Assembly: GCF_034067285.1 (NCBI RefSeq)
Contig: NZ_CP139286.1
Coordinates: 2,542,001 to 2,606,000, forward strand
Source of the DNA: Acinetobacter pittii
GTDB taxonomy: Bacteria > Pseudomonadota > Gammaproteobacteria > Pseudomonadales > Moraxellaceae
Length of the DNA stretch: 64,000 nucleotides
Direction of reading: 5' to 3'
Shown: piece by piece, positions 1 to 8,174 of the stretch
Position numbering within the stretch: the stretch's first letter is position 1
Layout: every line of letters begins with the position of its first letter
The notes under the pieces: generated by a model
The model's database searches: none
What the model was told of the DNA's origin: nothing
Seen by the model: only the letters and a program-made list of their open reading frames with translations
Translations under genes and position numbers: made by a program

Positions 1-791
1 GGTAATTCACCATTTGGACCCGGTTTAAACCATTTTTCATCTGGATAATGCACAAATTCAGCATTGGCAATATCTTCACCCCAGAACTGGTCGTTATAGA
101 AGAAGTTACAGTTTAAACGCTCAATAAACTCGCCTAATGCAGAAGCTAAAGCACTTTCTTTAGTTGCGCCTTTACCATTGGTAAAACACATTGGAGACTG
201 TGCATCACGAATATGTAATGACCATACATTTGGCACGATATTACGCCAAGATGCGATTTCGATCTTCATGCCCAAATTTGCCAAAATGGCAGACATATTG
301 GCAATGGTTTCTTCTAACGGTAGGTCTTTACCTTGAATATAGGTATGGTTTTCAGAAGTTAAGCTTGGCAATAACAATGCTTGTGCATCTGCATCGATGC
401 TTTCCACTTCTTCAATAATAAATTCAGGACCCGTTTGAATCACTTTTTTAACAGTACAACGGTCAATCGAACGTAAAATACCTTGACGATCTTTCTCTGA
501 AATATCGGCTGGTAATTCAATTTGAATTTTAAATGTTTGCTTATAGCGGTTTTCAGGGTCAACTATATTATTTTGCGATAAACGAATATTATCGGTTGGG
601 ATATCTCGAGCGGCACAATACACTTTTACAAAGTACGCTGCACACAATGCTGACGATGCTAAAAAATAGTCAAATGGGCCCGGTGCCGAACCGTCACCCT
701 TGTAGCGAATTGGTTGATCGGCAATTACCGTAAAGTCATCGAACTTAGCTTCCTGTCGAAGATTGTCGAGATAATTAACCTTGATTTCCAT
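1..791 (-). CDS. OsmC domain/YcaO domain fusion protein, 5' part only
   Basis: Translating the minus strand from the ATG at 791 gives an uninterrupted frame of about 263 residues to the window edge; the 3' end lies outside. The first 130 or so residues look like an OsmC domain (a GDGSAPGPFDYFLASSALC stretch near residue 31). From about residue 180 the protein reads as the start of a YcaO ATP-grasp-like domain (TNGKGATKESALASALGEF and the following ERLN). E. coli YcaO enhances RimO beta-methylthiolation of ribosomal protein S12; this two-domain form is common in gammaproteobacteria but its exact role is less clear. No neighbouring gene suggests a specialised azoline peptide pathway. Confidence 0.8.
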   Translation of the reverse strand, partial: MEIKVNYLDNLRQEAKFDDFTVIADQPIRYKGDGSAPGPFDYFLASSALCAAYFVKVYCAARDIPTDNIRLSQNNIVDPENRYKQTFKIQIELPADISEKDRQGILRSIDRCTVKKVIQTGPEFIIEEVESIDADAQALLLPSLTSENHTYIQGKDLPLEETIANMSAILANLGMKIEIASWRNIVPNVWSLHIRDAQSPMCFTNGKGATKESALASALGEFIERLNCNFFYNDQFWGEDIANAEFVHYPDEKWFKPGPNGEL

Positions 792-981
792 GCTGGCACC
801 TAAATATTTTTATGTGTCAGCACAGACACATAAAATTCTAAATATTGAAAAATAAGCCGAATCACAGCGAAGAAATTGACTTAAAAAAATGAGAGATTAA
901 AGCCATGTGTTTAATGAACGACTCAATTGGCTTTAATAAGATTGGCGGTATTATAGAGTGATTTTGTGCAGTTGATAACTA

Positions 982-1016
982 AAGTTAAAACATTGATGGT
1001 CACAATGTTTTAACTT
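982..1016 (-). terminator. Hairpin terminator downstream of OprD-type porin gene
   Basis: A perfect 14-bp inverted repeat (AAGTTAAAACATTG and its complement) encloses a 7-nt loop, 28 bases beyond the stop of the minus-strand porin gene. The tail after the stem on the minus strand is only moderately T-rich, so termination strength is uncertain. Confidence 0.6.
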
Positions 1017-1043
1017 CTCTTAAATTTAGTTAAATATTAATCA

Positions 1044-2324
1044 TTAAAATTTAAAGGTGTAATCGACATTTAACCGCGTTTCATTTGTCGAATGAAAGGT
1101 CATATTAGTCGGCATATCGTTGCGATAATGAGAAAAGCGAGCACGCATTCCCAAACCTTTTAACTTACCTTCAGGAATTTTATAGCCCAAATCAAATTCC
1201 ATCGACTCTTCTTTAAAACGCTGATCGCCGTATTGCAACAAATCAATGTCTTCACCTTTTGCATAGCGGGTCATAAAGCGTAATCCGTTTAATGAAACAT
1301 CACCTATCCGCGCATTTTTAAAGTCATATTCATAACGAATTGAATAGACTTTTTCATCTTTATTCGAATAGTCCGAACTCATAAAATCAAGCACGACTGG
1401 ACTTTCTGTTCCAGACAAAAACGGCAGACCAGTTGAGCCAAATGACTGCATGTAGCCCAAAGAAACCGTATGGTTTTGATAGTTCAAACCAAATAGGCCA
1501 CTCATATGACGGTTATCAACCTCTCCTATTTTTTTACTTCCAGCTTCCTCACTATTAAAAAAACGTACATCACTTAAAAAGTTAAGCTGATCATTTAAAG
1601 GCTGCTTTCCGTTAAATCCTAAAAATTGTTGCTGGTAAATGTCTTTGAGTTCAGCATGATAAGCACGTAAACGATAGTCCTTTAACTGATAACTTCCTCC
1701 CAATGTATAAAAAGAATCTGTTGTTGCCGCTTTCTCGAAACGATGGTTGATATTGTCCGTTCCAACATCGGTATAACGAATCGAATCACGTTGACGCACT
1801 TCATCAACATAAAAGCCTTCAAGTTGAAGATTTGGAATTTCATTTGAAACAAAACGGATACCGCGATAAGTCTGTGGAAACAAACGTGCTGGCGATGAAA
1901 ATATAGTCGGTAACTGTGGAACTAAATCCCCCACAAAAAGCTCATTTTTTCTAAATTTAGTCTTCCCTGTAATACCTATTTTTCCATAATAGTCATCACG
2001 CGAGTTATCGGTATTCACTGGTAATAAGCCACTCCGTGCATAGTCATCAGCACGGCTTCCCATCAGATTAAAACCTGCCATTGCCAGTACATCAACACCG
2101 AACCCAACTGTCCCTTCGGTATAACCAGACTGTCCTTTAAAAATTAAACCCTGCGTCCAATCTCTGGCGGCGGTATAGGGATATGGGTCTTTTTTATAGT
2201 CTCGGTCAAAGTAAAAATTACGTAGTGTCAGCTCAGCTTTACTGTCTGCAATAAACTCGGCATGCACAACTTGACTAAATAATGGGCACAAGCATACCCC
2301 CACCCATAATGGTGTCTTTTTCAT
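1044..2324 (-). CDS. OprD-family outer membrane porin (vanP-like)
   Basis: The 426-residue product begins with a Sec signal peptide (cleavage likely after VVHA near residue 22). It continues with the OprD-family start ELTLRNFYFDRDY and ends in alternating beta strands with a terminal F-K-F, as expected for an outer membrane barrel. OprD-family porins pass small carboxylates such as aromatic acids. The gene sits 31 bases downstream of an aromatic-acid MFS gene on the same strand, so the pair probably forms one uptake operon. I recall that A. baylyi ADP1 has a vanP porin and vanK permease close to vanAB, and this pair may be the counterpart. A GAGA ribosome site precedes the ATG. Confidence 0.85.
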   Translation of the reverse strand: MKKTPLWVGVCLCPLFSQVVHAEFIADSKAELTLRNFYFDRDYKKDPYPYTAARDWTQGLIFKGQSGYTEGTVGFGVDVLAMAGFNLMGSRADDYARSGLLPVNTDNSRDDYYGKIGITGKTKFRKNELFVGDLVPQLPTIFSSPARLFPQTYRGIRFVSNEIPNLQLEGFYVDEVRQRDSIRYTDVGTDNINHRFEKAATTDSFYTLGGSYQLKDYRLRAYHAELKDIYQQQFLGFNGKQPLNDQLNFLSDVRFFNSEEAGSKKIGEVDNRHMSGLFGLNYQNHTVSLGYMQSFGSTGLPFLSGTESPVVLDFMSSDYSNKDEKVYSIRYEYDFKNARIGDVSLNGLRFMTRYAKGEDIDLLQYGDQRFKEESMEFDLGYKIPEGKLKGLGMRARFSHYRNDMPTNMTFHSTNETRLNVDYTFKF

Positions 2325-2355
2325 TTTTTATCTCAACTATTTAATTTTTAATGGA

Positions 2356-3702
2356 TTAAGGTGCTGTTTTAAGTGAGTAGTTTTGCTCTTTTTGACTTCG
2401 ATAAAAAGCGCTACCTAAACTTAAAATCAGGAAAATAGCCAAAATAAAGACCACACCGTAATAGGCATAAAGTGTTGCGGGAGCAATACCTTTATCTAGA
2501 AAAACACCTGCAACGGTTGGTGATAAAATTGCCCCAATCCGACCAAAACCAATCGCATAGCCCACACCGCGACTACGGATTTCAGCATCATAAATTGTTG
2601 GAGAAATCGAATATAAACCTGCCACACAGCCATTAATGAGTGTGCCAAGTAATAAGCCAACTATGAGAGCAATACTCACTTGAGCCGAGACTGCGACAAA
2701 TAAGAAAACACATGCAGACGTTAGTCCTAAAAATAGACTTAAGGCATAGAAAATTTTCATGCGTGATGCCAATAAACCAATAATGGCTGCCCCGAAAATC
2801 CCACCTATACTAATTAAAATGCCGGTACTTACCCCTTGTTGTGGTGACATTCCCATTGAAATAAGAATTTTTGGCGTCCAGCTCATGACAAAGTAAAAGC
2901 CAAACATCACTAAAAAGAACGCAAACCAAAGACAAAGTGTTTGAAATCCCTGTTGTCCTGCAAATAACTTGCTGAGCTCACTACCATTTTGTGTGTTGAT
3001 TTTTTCATAACGTGGCATAACTGGCAGTTGATTAAGCCCCATACGACTTACCGTTGTGTTAATCCATTCGAGTGCCTGTTTTGGTCGTTTCGCGAGTAAA
3101 TAATCTAAAGATTCTGGTAATAACCATGCGCTAATGAGTAGCATTGCAATGGTAGTAACCCCACCTGCTAAAAAGATTGAGCGCCAACCCAAATGCTCAA
3201 TCAAAGCCAGCGATAGCACTCCACCGAGTGTTGCACCAATTCCATAACCTGTAGACATTAAGCTAACAGCCAGACTGCGCCAGCGAGCATTGGCATATTC
3301 ACTTGCCAAAACGTTACTGCTGGCAAGAATCCCACCTACCCCAATGCCGGTAATAAACCGAAGTGCTGCTAACATGCTGTGGCTTTGAACCAAAGCACAG
3401 CCCAACATGCTAAAACCAGCAATCACAAGACAAACTAAAATAAGTAAACGACGACCGATTTTATCGGCTAAAGGTGCTAGAAAAATTGAACCCGCAGCCA
3501 TTCCAAAAAGGCCAGAACTCAGCAACAAACCAATTTGTGCCCCTGAAAGCGACCATTCTGCCGACACGGATGGCGCAGTAAATGCCATCACCATCACGTC
3601 AAAGCCATCAATAATATTGAGACAAATACAGATCAAAATAACAAACCATTGATAACGGCTCATGTTGTTCTGATTGATCTCACTTAGAACGTCTCTTTCC
3701 AT
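2356..3702 (-). CDS. MFS aromatic acid:H+ symporter (VanK/PcaK-like)
   Basis: This is a 12-helix major facilitator of 448 residues. It has the aromatic-acid symporter signature DGFDVMVMAF in helix 1, LADKIGRR in the 2-3 loop and the hydrophobic pattern of PcaK, VanK and BenK. It probably imports vanillate or a related aromatic acid across the inner membrane. I start it at 3702 because GGGAG lies 8 bases upstream; an in-frame start at 3735 would add 11 unlikely residues. It leads the porin gene and diverges from the sulfatase operon, with palindromic VanR-like sites in between. The exact substrate is inferred from context only. Confidence 0.85.
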   Translation of the reverse strand: MERDVLSEINQNNMSRYQWFVILICICLNIIDGFDVMVMAFTAPSVSAEWSLSGAQIGLLLSSGLFGMAAGSIFLAPLADKIGRRLLILVCLVIAGFSMLGCALVQSHSMLAALRFITGIGVGGILASSNVLASEYANARWRSLAVSLMSTGYGIGATLGGVLSLALIEHLGWRSIFLAGGVTTIAMLLISAWLLPESLDYLLAKRPKQALEWINTTVSRMGLNQLPVMPRYEKINTQNGSELSKLFAGQQGFQTLCLWFAFFLVMFGFYFVMSWTPKILISMGMSPQQGVSTGILISIGGIFGAAIIGLLASRMKIFYALSLFLGLTSACVFLFVAVSAQVSIALIVGLLLGTLINGCVAGLYSISPTIYDAEIRSRGVGYAIGFGRIGAILSPTVAGVFLDKGIAPATLYAYYGVVFILAIFLILSLGSAFYRSQKEQNYSLKTAP

Positions 3703-3843
3703 TTGTGCATCTCCCAATGTGGATAAGAGATGCACACGACATTGCCGATAAGAGCGATTGGGTGGTTATGCATATCCGTATCCATAATGACCTAGAGGAA
3801 TATTTGTTTTTTTGAGCATCCTGCTCTTTTTCTATACTGAATA

Positions 3844-3855
3844 TTTGGATCCAAA
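3844..3855. promoter_or_regulatory. Candidate VanR operator TTTGGATCCAAA upstream of the MFS-porin operon
   Basis: This perfect 12-bp palindrome lies 142 bases upstream of the MFS start. It shares the TTGGATCCAA core with the site over the vanA promoter. From memory, the GntR-type VanR of Caulobacter binds ATTGGATCCAAT; the assignment here rests on that similarity and on vanR being encoded nearby. Confidence 0.6.
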
Positions 3856-3959
3856 AAATCAACTAAAATTATAAACGTATTATTAAAAACTCTATAAACA
3901 CATAAATTATATAAGTATAAAATTATTAAAAACATAAAATTAGAATGCTTTAATATTTT

Positions 3960-3971
3960 TATGGATCCATA
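3960..3971. promoter_or_regulatory. Candidate VanR operator TATGGATCCATA upstream of the sulfatase operon
   Basis: A perfect 12-bp palindrome 107 bases before the sulfatase start. A possible -10 (TATTAT, 3982-3987) follows, which would place the operator across the -35 region. It carries the same TGGATCCA centre as the sites at 3844 and 8142. No gene lies in the 375 bases between the divergent starts. Confidence 0.6.
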
Positions 3972-4077
3972 TTAAAAAATCTATTATGATCGATTCCAGA
4001 GCATTTTTTAGCCAAAAAAGCTCAGTTCATTTTTATGGAATGCAAGATGCATTTTAAAACTTCAAAGGATTGTTGTT

Positions 4078-5763
4078 ATGAAACTCAAAAGAGTAAGCCA
4101 GCTTACATTGGGACTTTTTTTTGCCAGCCAATTGTTTTACACAGCGCAAGCAGCACCTCCCAAAAACCAACAACCACCTAATATTATGATTATTTTGGCC
4201 GATGATCTTGGATTTTCAGACATTAGCGCTTATGGCGGCGAAATTAAAACTCCTCATATTGATAGCCTGTTAAAGCAAGGAAAAATGCTTTTTAATTTTC
4301 ATGCTTCATCGATGTGTTCACCGACACGTGCGCAACTTATGACAGGTGCAGATAATCACTTGGTCGGTTTAGGTGCCATGTATGAAACGTCAAAACGACA
4401 AGAAAAATTGGTTGGCGCCGATAGTCCGCGTGCACTACTCAAAATTGATGGATATTCAGGTCACTTAACGCAAAATGCTTATACACTCGCAGAAATTTTA
4501 AAGACTAAAGATTATTACACCTTCATGGTCGGTAAATGGCACTTAGGCTTTGCTCCCGAACAAAACCCTAAAGCTCGTGGTTTCGATCAATCTTTTGCCC
4601 TGCTCGATGGCTTCGATTTACACTTTAAAGACCAACCTAAAAACTATCCGCGCAATACCCAGTACACTGAAAATGGTCAAAAGGTTACCTTGCCTGACAA
4701 TTACTACTCAACCGACTTTTTTACACAAAAAGCCTTTGAGTACTTAGATAAAAATAAAGCACAAAAACCATTTTTTGCCTATCTAGCTTATACCGCTCCA
4801 CATTGGCCGATACAGGCACCTGCTCATTATAGAGACTTATACAAAGGTAAATACGATCAAGGCTACGATGCAATTCGCAAACAACGCTTTGAACGTCAAA
4901 AGAAATTAGGATTAATTCCTGCAAATGCAGAATATCCAGTCGAGCGTGGCAATCAAGCTTTAGGCACCAAAAGCTGGAATGAACTCACGCCACAAGAGCG
5001 CAAATATGAAGCGCGCAAAATGGAAGTTTATGCTGGCATGGTCACTCAGTTAGACGATCGCGTGGGTGATGTCATTCAATATCTTAAAAAGCATCATTTA
5101 TATGACAACACCTTGATTGTGTTTATGTCAGATAACGGCGCTGAAGGTGGTGATCACAATTTCCCAATGGGTGATGCCGACAATCGTTATGAAAATATAG
5201 GCAACGCCAGCTCATATGTTTATATGGGACCACGCTGGGCCGAAGTAAGCAGCACACCATTTACCCACTGGAAGTCAGCCGCTTCAGAAGGCGGAGTACG
5301 AGTTCCATTTATTGTTAAATCGCCTACGAAGATTTCTAAAGAACATGGAATGAACAATAACTTTGCTACAGTCAAAGATATATTCCCAACTGTGATGGAA
5401 CTAGCGGGGATTCAAAATAATCAAATCTATCCAGCCACAAGCACCAAAATTAAACCGTCGGGCTTTAGCTTGATTCCTGCTTTTAAAAACAATAATGCGC
5501 GCATTCGACCAGTCAATTATTATGACTTCAAAGAATTACATGGCAGCCGCTACGCCAAAAATGATGAATGGAAACTCGTTGAAAACTCACCTTCTAAATT
5601 TAAGAGCCACGGCTGGGAACTCTACAATTTAAAAACAGATTTCAATGAGCAACATAATGTTTACGCAGCACATCCCGATATCGCCAAAGTCTTAAATGAT
5701 AAATATCTAAGATATGCCGATGAAAATAATGTCGTGGATTTTGAGCAATACAACAAAAAGTAG
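4078..5763 (+). CDS. Exported arylsulfatase, cysteine-type (AtsA-like)
   Basis: This 561-residue sulfatase hydrolyses sulfate esters. A Sec signal peptide ends near residue 25 (TAQA). The metal-binding start NIMIILADDLGFSDISAYGG follows. The signature C-S-P-T-R-A-Q-L-M-T-G puts the formylglycine-forming cysteine at residue 80, and later sulfatase motifs include VGKWHLG and MSDNGAEGG. Length fits AtsA-type enzymes. AAAGGA stands 8 bases before the ATG. It heads a tight operon with its activating enzyme and a porin (gaps of 10 and 12 bases). A VanR-like operator upstream suggests an aromatic sulfate ester such as a vanillate or ferulate sulfate as substrate, which is inference. Confidence 0.9.
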   Translation: MKLKRVSQLTLGLFFASQLFYTAQAAPPKNQQPPNIMIILADDLGFSDISAYGGEIKTPHIDSLLKQGKMLFNFHASSMCSPTRAQLMTGADNHLVGLGAMYETSKRQEKLVGADSPRALLKIDGYSGHLTQNAYTLAEILKTKDYYTFMVGKWHLGFAPEQNPKARGFDQSFALLDGFDLHFKDQPKNYPRNTQYTENGQKVTLPDNYYSTDFFTQKAFEYLDKNKAQKPFFAYLAYTAPHWPIQAPAHYRDLYKGKYDQGYDAIRKQRFERQKKLGLIPANAEYPVERGNQALGTKSWNELTPQERKYEARKMEVYAGMVTQLDDRVGDVIQYLKKHHLYDNTLIVFMSDNGAEGGDHNFPMGDADNRYENIGNASSYVYMGPRWAEVSSTPFTHWKSAASEGGVRVPFIVKSPTKISKEHGMNNNFATVKDIFPTVMELAGIQNNQIYPATSTKIKPSGFSLIPAFKNNNARIRPVNYYDFKELHGSRYAKNDEWKLVENSPSKFKSHGWELYNLKTDFNEQHNVYAAHPDIAKVLNDKYLRYADENNVVDFEQYNKK

Positions 5764-5773
5764 GAAAAACCAG

Positions 5774-6742
5774 ATGAAACAGATCATGATGCTTTCATCG
5801 TTCCTGTTACTTTGTGCATGCCAAAAAACCACACCTCAACTAGAACAGACCACCTTGCCCGACTTAGGTACTCAAGCTAAATGTTCTTCTTATTCAGGCC
5901 TTCCTTCGGGTTGGCCTAAAAATAAAGAAGCCGGTATGGTCAAACTTCCGCAAGGAAAAATGGTTTTAGGCACCACACAAGGTTATGAAGATGAACGTCC
6001 ATTAAACCTACAGGCAACTTCAGTTCCCGCTTTTTTAATTGATACAACTGAAGTCACTAATGCTCAATTTCAAGCGTTTGTTAAGCAAACGGGTTATGTC
6101 ACCGATGCAGAAAAGCAAGGTGGTGCGGCTATGTTTGTACAGCCAGATCATCCAGTTGAAGAGCTACAATGGTGGCGATTTGAAAAAGGCGCCAATTGGA
6201 AACACCCATGGGGTTTAAATAACCCAAAACAACCCGCGTCTCACGAGCCCGTTCGCATGGTGACATGGAATGATGCCTATGCTTATGCAAACTGGCTGGG
6301 TCACGACCTACCGACCGAGCTTGAGTGGGAATATGCAGCCAAAGGTTTTCAGAAAAACTCCGATATTGGCCCCACTCATGAAGGCCATATTACAGCCAAC
6401 TTCTGGCAAGGCGAATTTCCATACAAAAATGTTCAAGAAGATGGTTTTAAGGATGTTGCCCCTGTTGGCTGTTTTAGTAAAAACCCATTTGGTTTATATG
6501 ACTTGATTGGCAACGTATGGGAATGGACGCAAACACCTTATACAGGTCCACGAGATCATCATATGGGAGATCCATCGAAATATCGGCAAAGTCACGAACA
6601 GATTTTGCAATACACCATTAAAGGTGGATCTTATTTGTGCGCAACCAATTATTGCGCGCGTTATCGTGCTGCCGCGAGGCATCCACAGGAACTCGACCTT
6701 GCCACTAGCCATGTCGGGTTTAGAACAGTAAAACGCTTTTAA
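5774..6742 (+). CDS. Formylglycine-generating enzyme (SUMF1/FGE family), lipoprotein
   Basis: The 322-residue product oxidises the sulfatase active-site cysteine to formylglycine. It follows the FGE pattern: EDERPLNLQATSVPAFLID, EVTNAQFQAFV, TGYVTDAE, GNVWEWT, then GGSYLCATNYCARYRAAAR and GFRTV at the end. Both catalytic cysteines are present (289 and 294 from this start), aligning with the Cys336/Cys341 pair of human FGE as I recall it. The N terminus is a lipoprotein signal (LLCAC, mature Cys near residue 17), so the enzyme should act outside the cytoplasm, on the same side as the exported sulfatase. I start at 5774, where AGGAAAA overlaps the sulfatase stop, not at the in-frame start 60 bases earlier inside the sulfatase gene. 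Confidence 0.9.
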   Translation: MKQIMMLSSFLLLCACQKTTPQLEQTTLPDLGTQAKCSSYSGLPSGWPKNKEAGMVKLPQGKMVLGTTQGYEDERPLNLQATSVPAFLIDTTEVTNAQFQAFVKQTGYVTDAEKQGGAAMFVQPDHPVEELQWWRFEKGANWKHPWGLNNPKQPASHEPVRMVTWNDAYAYANWLGHDLPTELEWEYAAKGFQKNSDIGPTHEGHITANFWQGEFPYKNVQEDGFKDVAPVGCFSKNPFGLYDLIGNVWEWTQTPYTGPRDHHMGDPSKYRQSHEQILQYTIKGGSYLCATNYCARYRAAARHPQELDLATSHVGFRTVKRF

Positions 6743-6754
6743 ACGGATTTAAAA

Positions 6755-7942
6755 ATGAAGCATATTTTTATTTATGGGATTTTATTCTCAGGGACGGCCC
6801 TTGCCTGCTGTTTAGTTCATAGTGAAGCAGATGTTAATTTTCAAAATACACTCACACTCAAAACATTCAACTTCGACAGACAATATGAAAATGGGGCCAA
6901 CCCCGATACTCATAGCCTGAGCCAAGGCTTGATCTATCGTGGCGACTGGACAACAAAACTTAATGAGGTTCAGCTACACCTCAATCCAAGCATTCAATAT
7001 GCATATCGCCTAAGTAGCGACCAACACACCAATGATATGGTCATACCCTTTGATTCTAATACCAAGAAACAAGCACAAGACCAAGTTAAATATGGCTTAG
7101 GTGCTGGAGTTGAATATCAAAACTTTCGCATGAATGTAGGTGAAATCACTCCCGATTCACCACTTACCCCACAAGTGGATACACATCAATTGCGCGTGAA
7201 CTATAAAGGTTTGGAATTAAAATATAAGACAACGCAACAAAATTTCGAGCTAGGTTTGATTAACCGTTATTCGCCAAAAAATGAAGAGGATTATCACAAA
7301 CTAGCCATTTCAAAACATGAATCTGATGGGCTTTACTTTTTTCAGTGGGATGGCAAAACGCCTCAATATAATTGGAAATTTTATAATGGTTACTTAACCG
7401 ATCTCATTAATCAAAGTTACCTTGCTTTTGATTATCAATGGACAAAGCAGCACACTACAAAATTACGTGTGTTTCGCCACGACGATGTCGGCAAATCAAA
7501 GCTTGGTGAATATGACAATACATCTGTAGGGGCCATGCATTTCATCAAACATGGCAACTTTACAACTGGGATCGGCTATCAAGAAAACTTTGGCAAAGAT
7601 GGTATTCCAAAACTCGACAATATGCCCATTCCCCACATGGTGAACTGGACCTTAGGCGCGTTTACCAAAGCAGATGAAAAGTCTTATCATTTCGTTGCCT
7701 CGTATGACTTTAAAGATTACATCAAGGGTCTAAAAGTGACCTATAAATATATTTATGGCGACTCTTTTCAAACTATGAATCAAAATGATTTTGAGCAAGA
7801 AAGTGATGTGTTGGTTCAGTATGATCTCAATGCTTGGATTAAAAATCTTAAATTCCTGTTCTTAAATATTAACTACGATACCAAACACGGCAAAAGTCTG
7901 GATGAACAGCGCATGATGCTTCACTACACCATTAATTTCTAA
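6755..7942 (+). CDS. OprD-family porin of the sulfatase operon
   Basis: The 395-residue protein has a signal peptide (about residues 1-24), the OprD-like beginning NTLTLKTFNFDRQYENG, and a beta-strand C terminus ending Y-T-I-N-F, typical of a BAM-inserted barrel. It is shorter and diverged from the other two OprD-type porins in the window, at 1044 and 18667. It begins 12 bases after the FGE stop, so all three genes are likely one transcript. Its place suggests it admits the sulfated substrate or another aromatic anion into the periplasm. Substrate specificity cannot be read from sequence. Confidence 0.8.
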   Translation: MKHIFIYGILFSGTALACCLVHSEADVNFQNTLTLKTFNFDRQYENGANPDTHSLSQGLIYRGDWTTKLNEVQLHLNPSIQYAYRLSSDQHTNDMVIPFDSNTKKQAQDQVKYGLGAGVEYQNFRMNVGEITPDSPLTPQVDTHQLRVNYKGLELKYKTTQQNFELGLINRYSPKNEEDYHKLAISKHESDGLYFFQWDGKTPQYNWKFYNGYLTDLINQSYLAFDYQWTKQHTTKLRVFRHDDVGKSKLGEYDNTSVGAMHFIKHGNFTTGIGYQENFGKDGIPKLDNMPIPHMVNWTLGAFTKADEKSYHFVASYDFKDYIKGLKVTYKYIYGDSFQTMNQNDFEQESDVLVQYDLNAWIKNLKFLFLNINYDTKHGKSLDEQRMMLHYTINF

Positions 7943-7953
7943 ATTATCACTCT

Positions 7954-7983
7954 CCATAATGGCCTCAACCATAGCCATTATGG
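7954..7983 (+). terminator. Hairpin at the end of the sulfatase operon
   Basis: CCATAATGGC pairs with GCCATTATGG across a 10-nt loop, 11 bases after the porin stop. There is no T tract, so it may be a processing or weak termination signal. Its right arm runs into TGGATCCA (7981-7988), another copy of the VanR-like core. Confidence 0.5.
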
Positions 7984-8115
7984 ATCCAAATTAAAATTAA
8001 TAAAAATTTCCTCCTAAAAACTCAAAGAAATATAAAATCCTTTATTGGCAAACATAAAATACAATTTCATCAATTTCAAAGAACAATATTTTTTAAAAAA
8101 TATACTGCTTATCAA

Positions 8116-8153
8116 TTGACCATTATTTTTATTTATTATAAATTGGATCCAAT
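8116..8153 (+). promoter_or_regulatory. vanA promoter with overlapping VanR operator ATTGGATCCAAT
   Basis: TTGACC (8116-8121) and TAAATT (8139-8144) are separated by 17 bases and form a plausible sigma70 promoter. The perfect palindrome ATTGGATCCAAT (8142-8153) overlaps the -10 and start site, as expected for steric repression. A GntR-type regulator gene (vanR) lies convergently just after vanB. Confidence 0.7.
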
Positions 8154-8174
8154 AAGTGATAAGGAGTCGTCACA

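Noticed and set aside
191..733. Plus-strand frames at 191-418 and 533-733
   Set aside because: They lie antisense within the clear minus-strand OsmC/YcaO gene and show no family features or ribosome sites.
7980..7989. Fourth VanR-like site ATGGATCCAA
   Set aside because: It is part of a terminator-like hairpin arm and is not a full 12-bp palindrome, so I do not list it as a separate operator.
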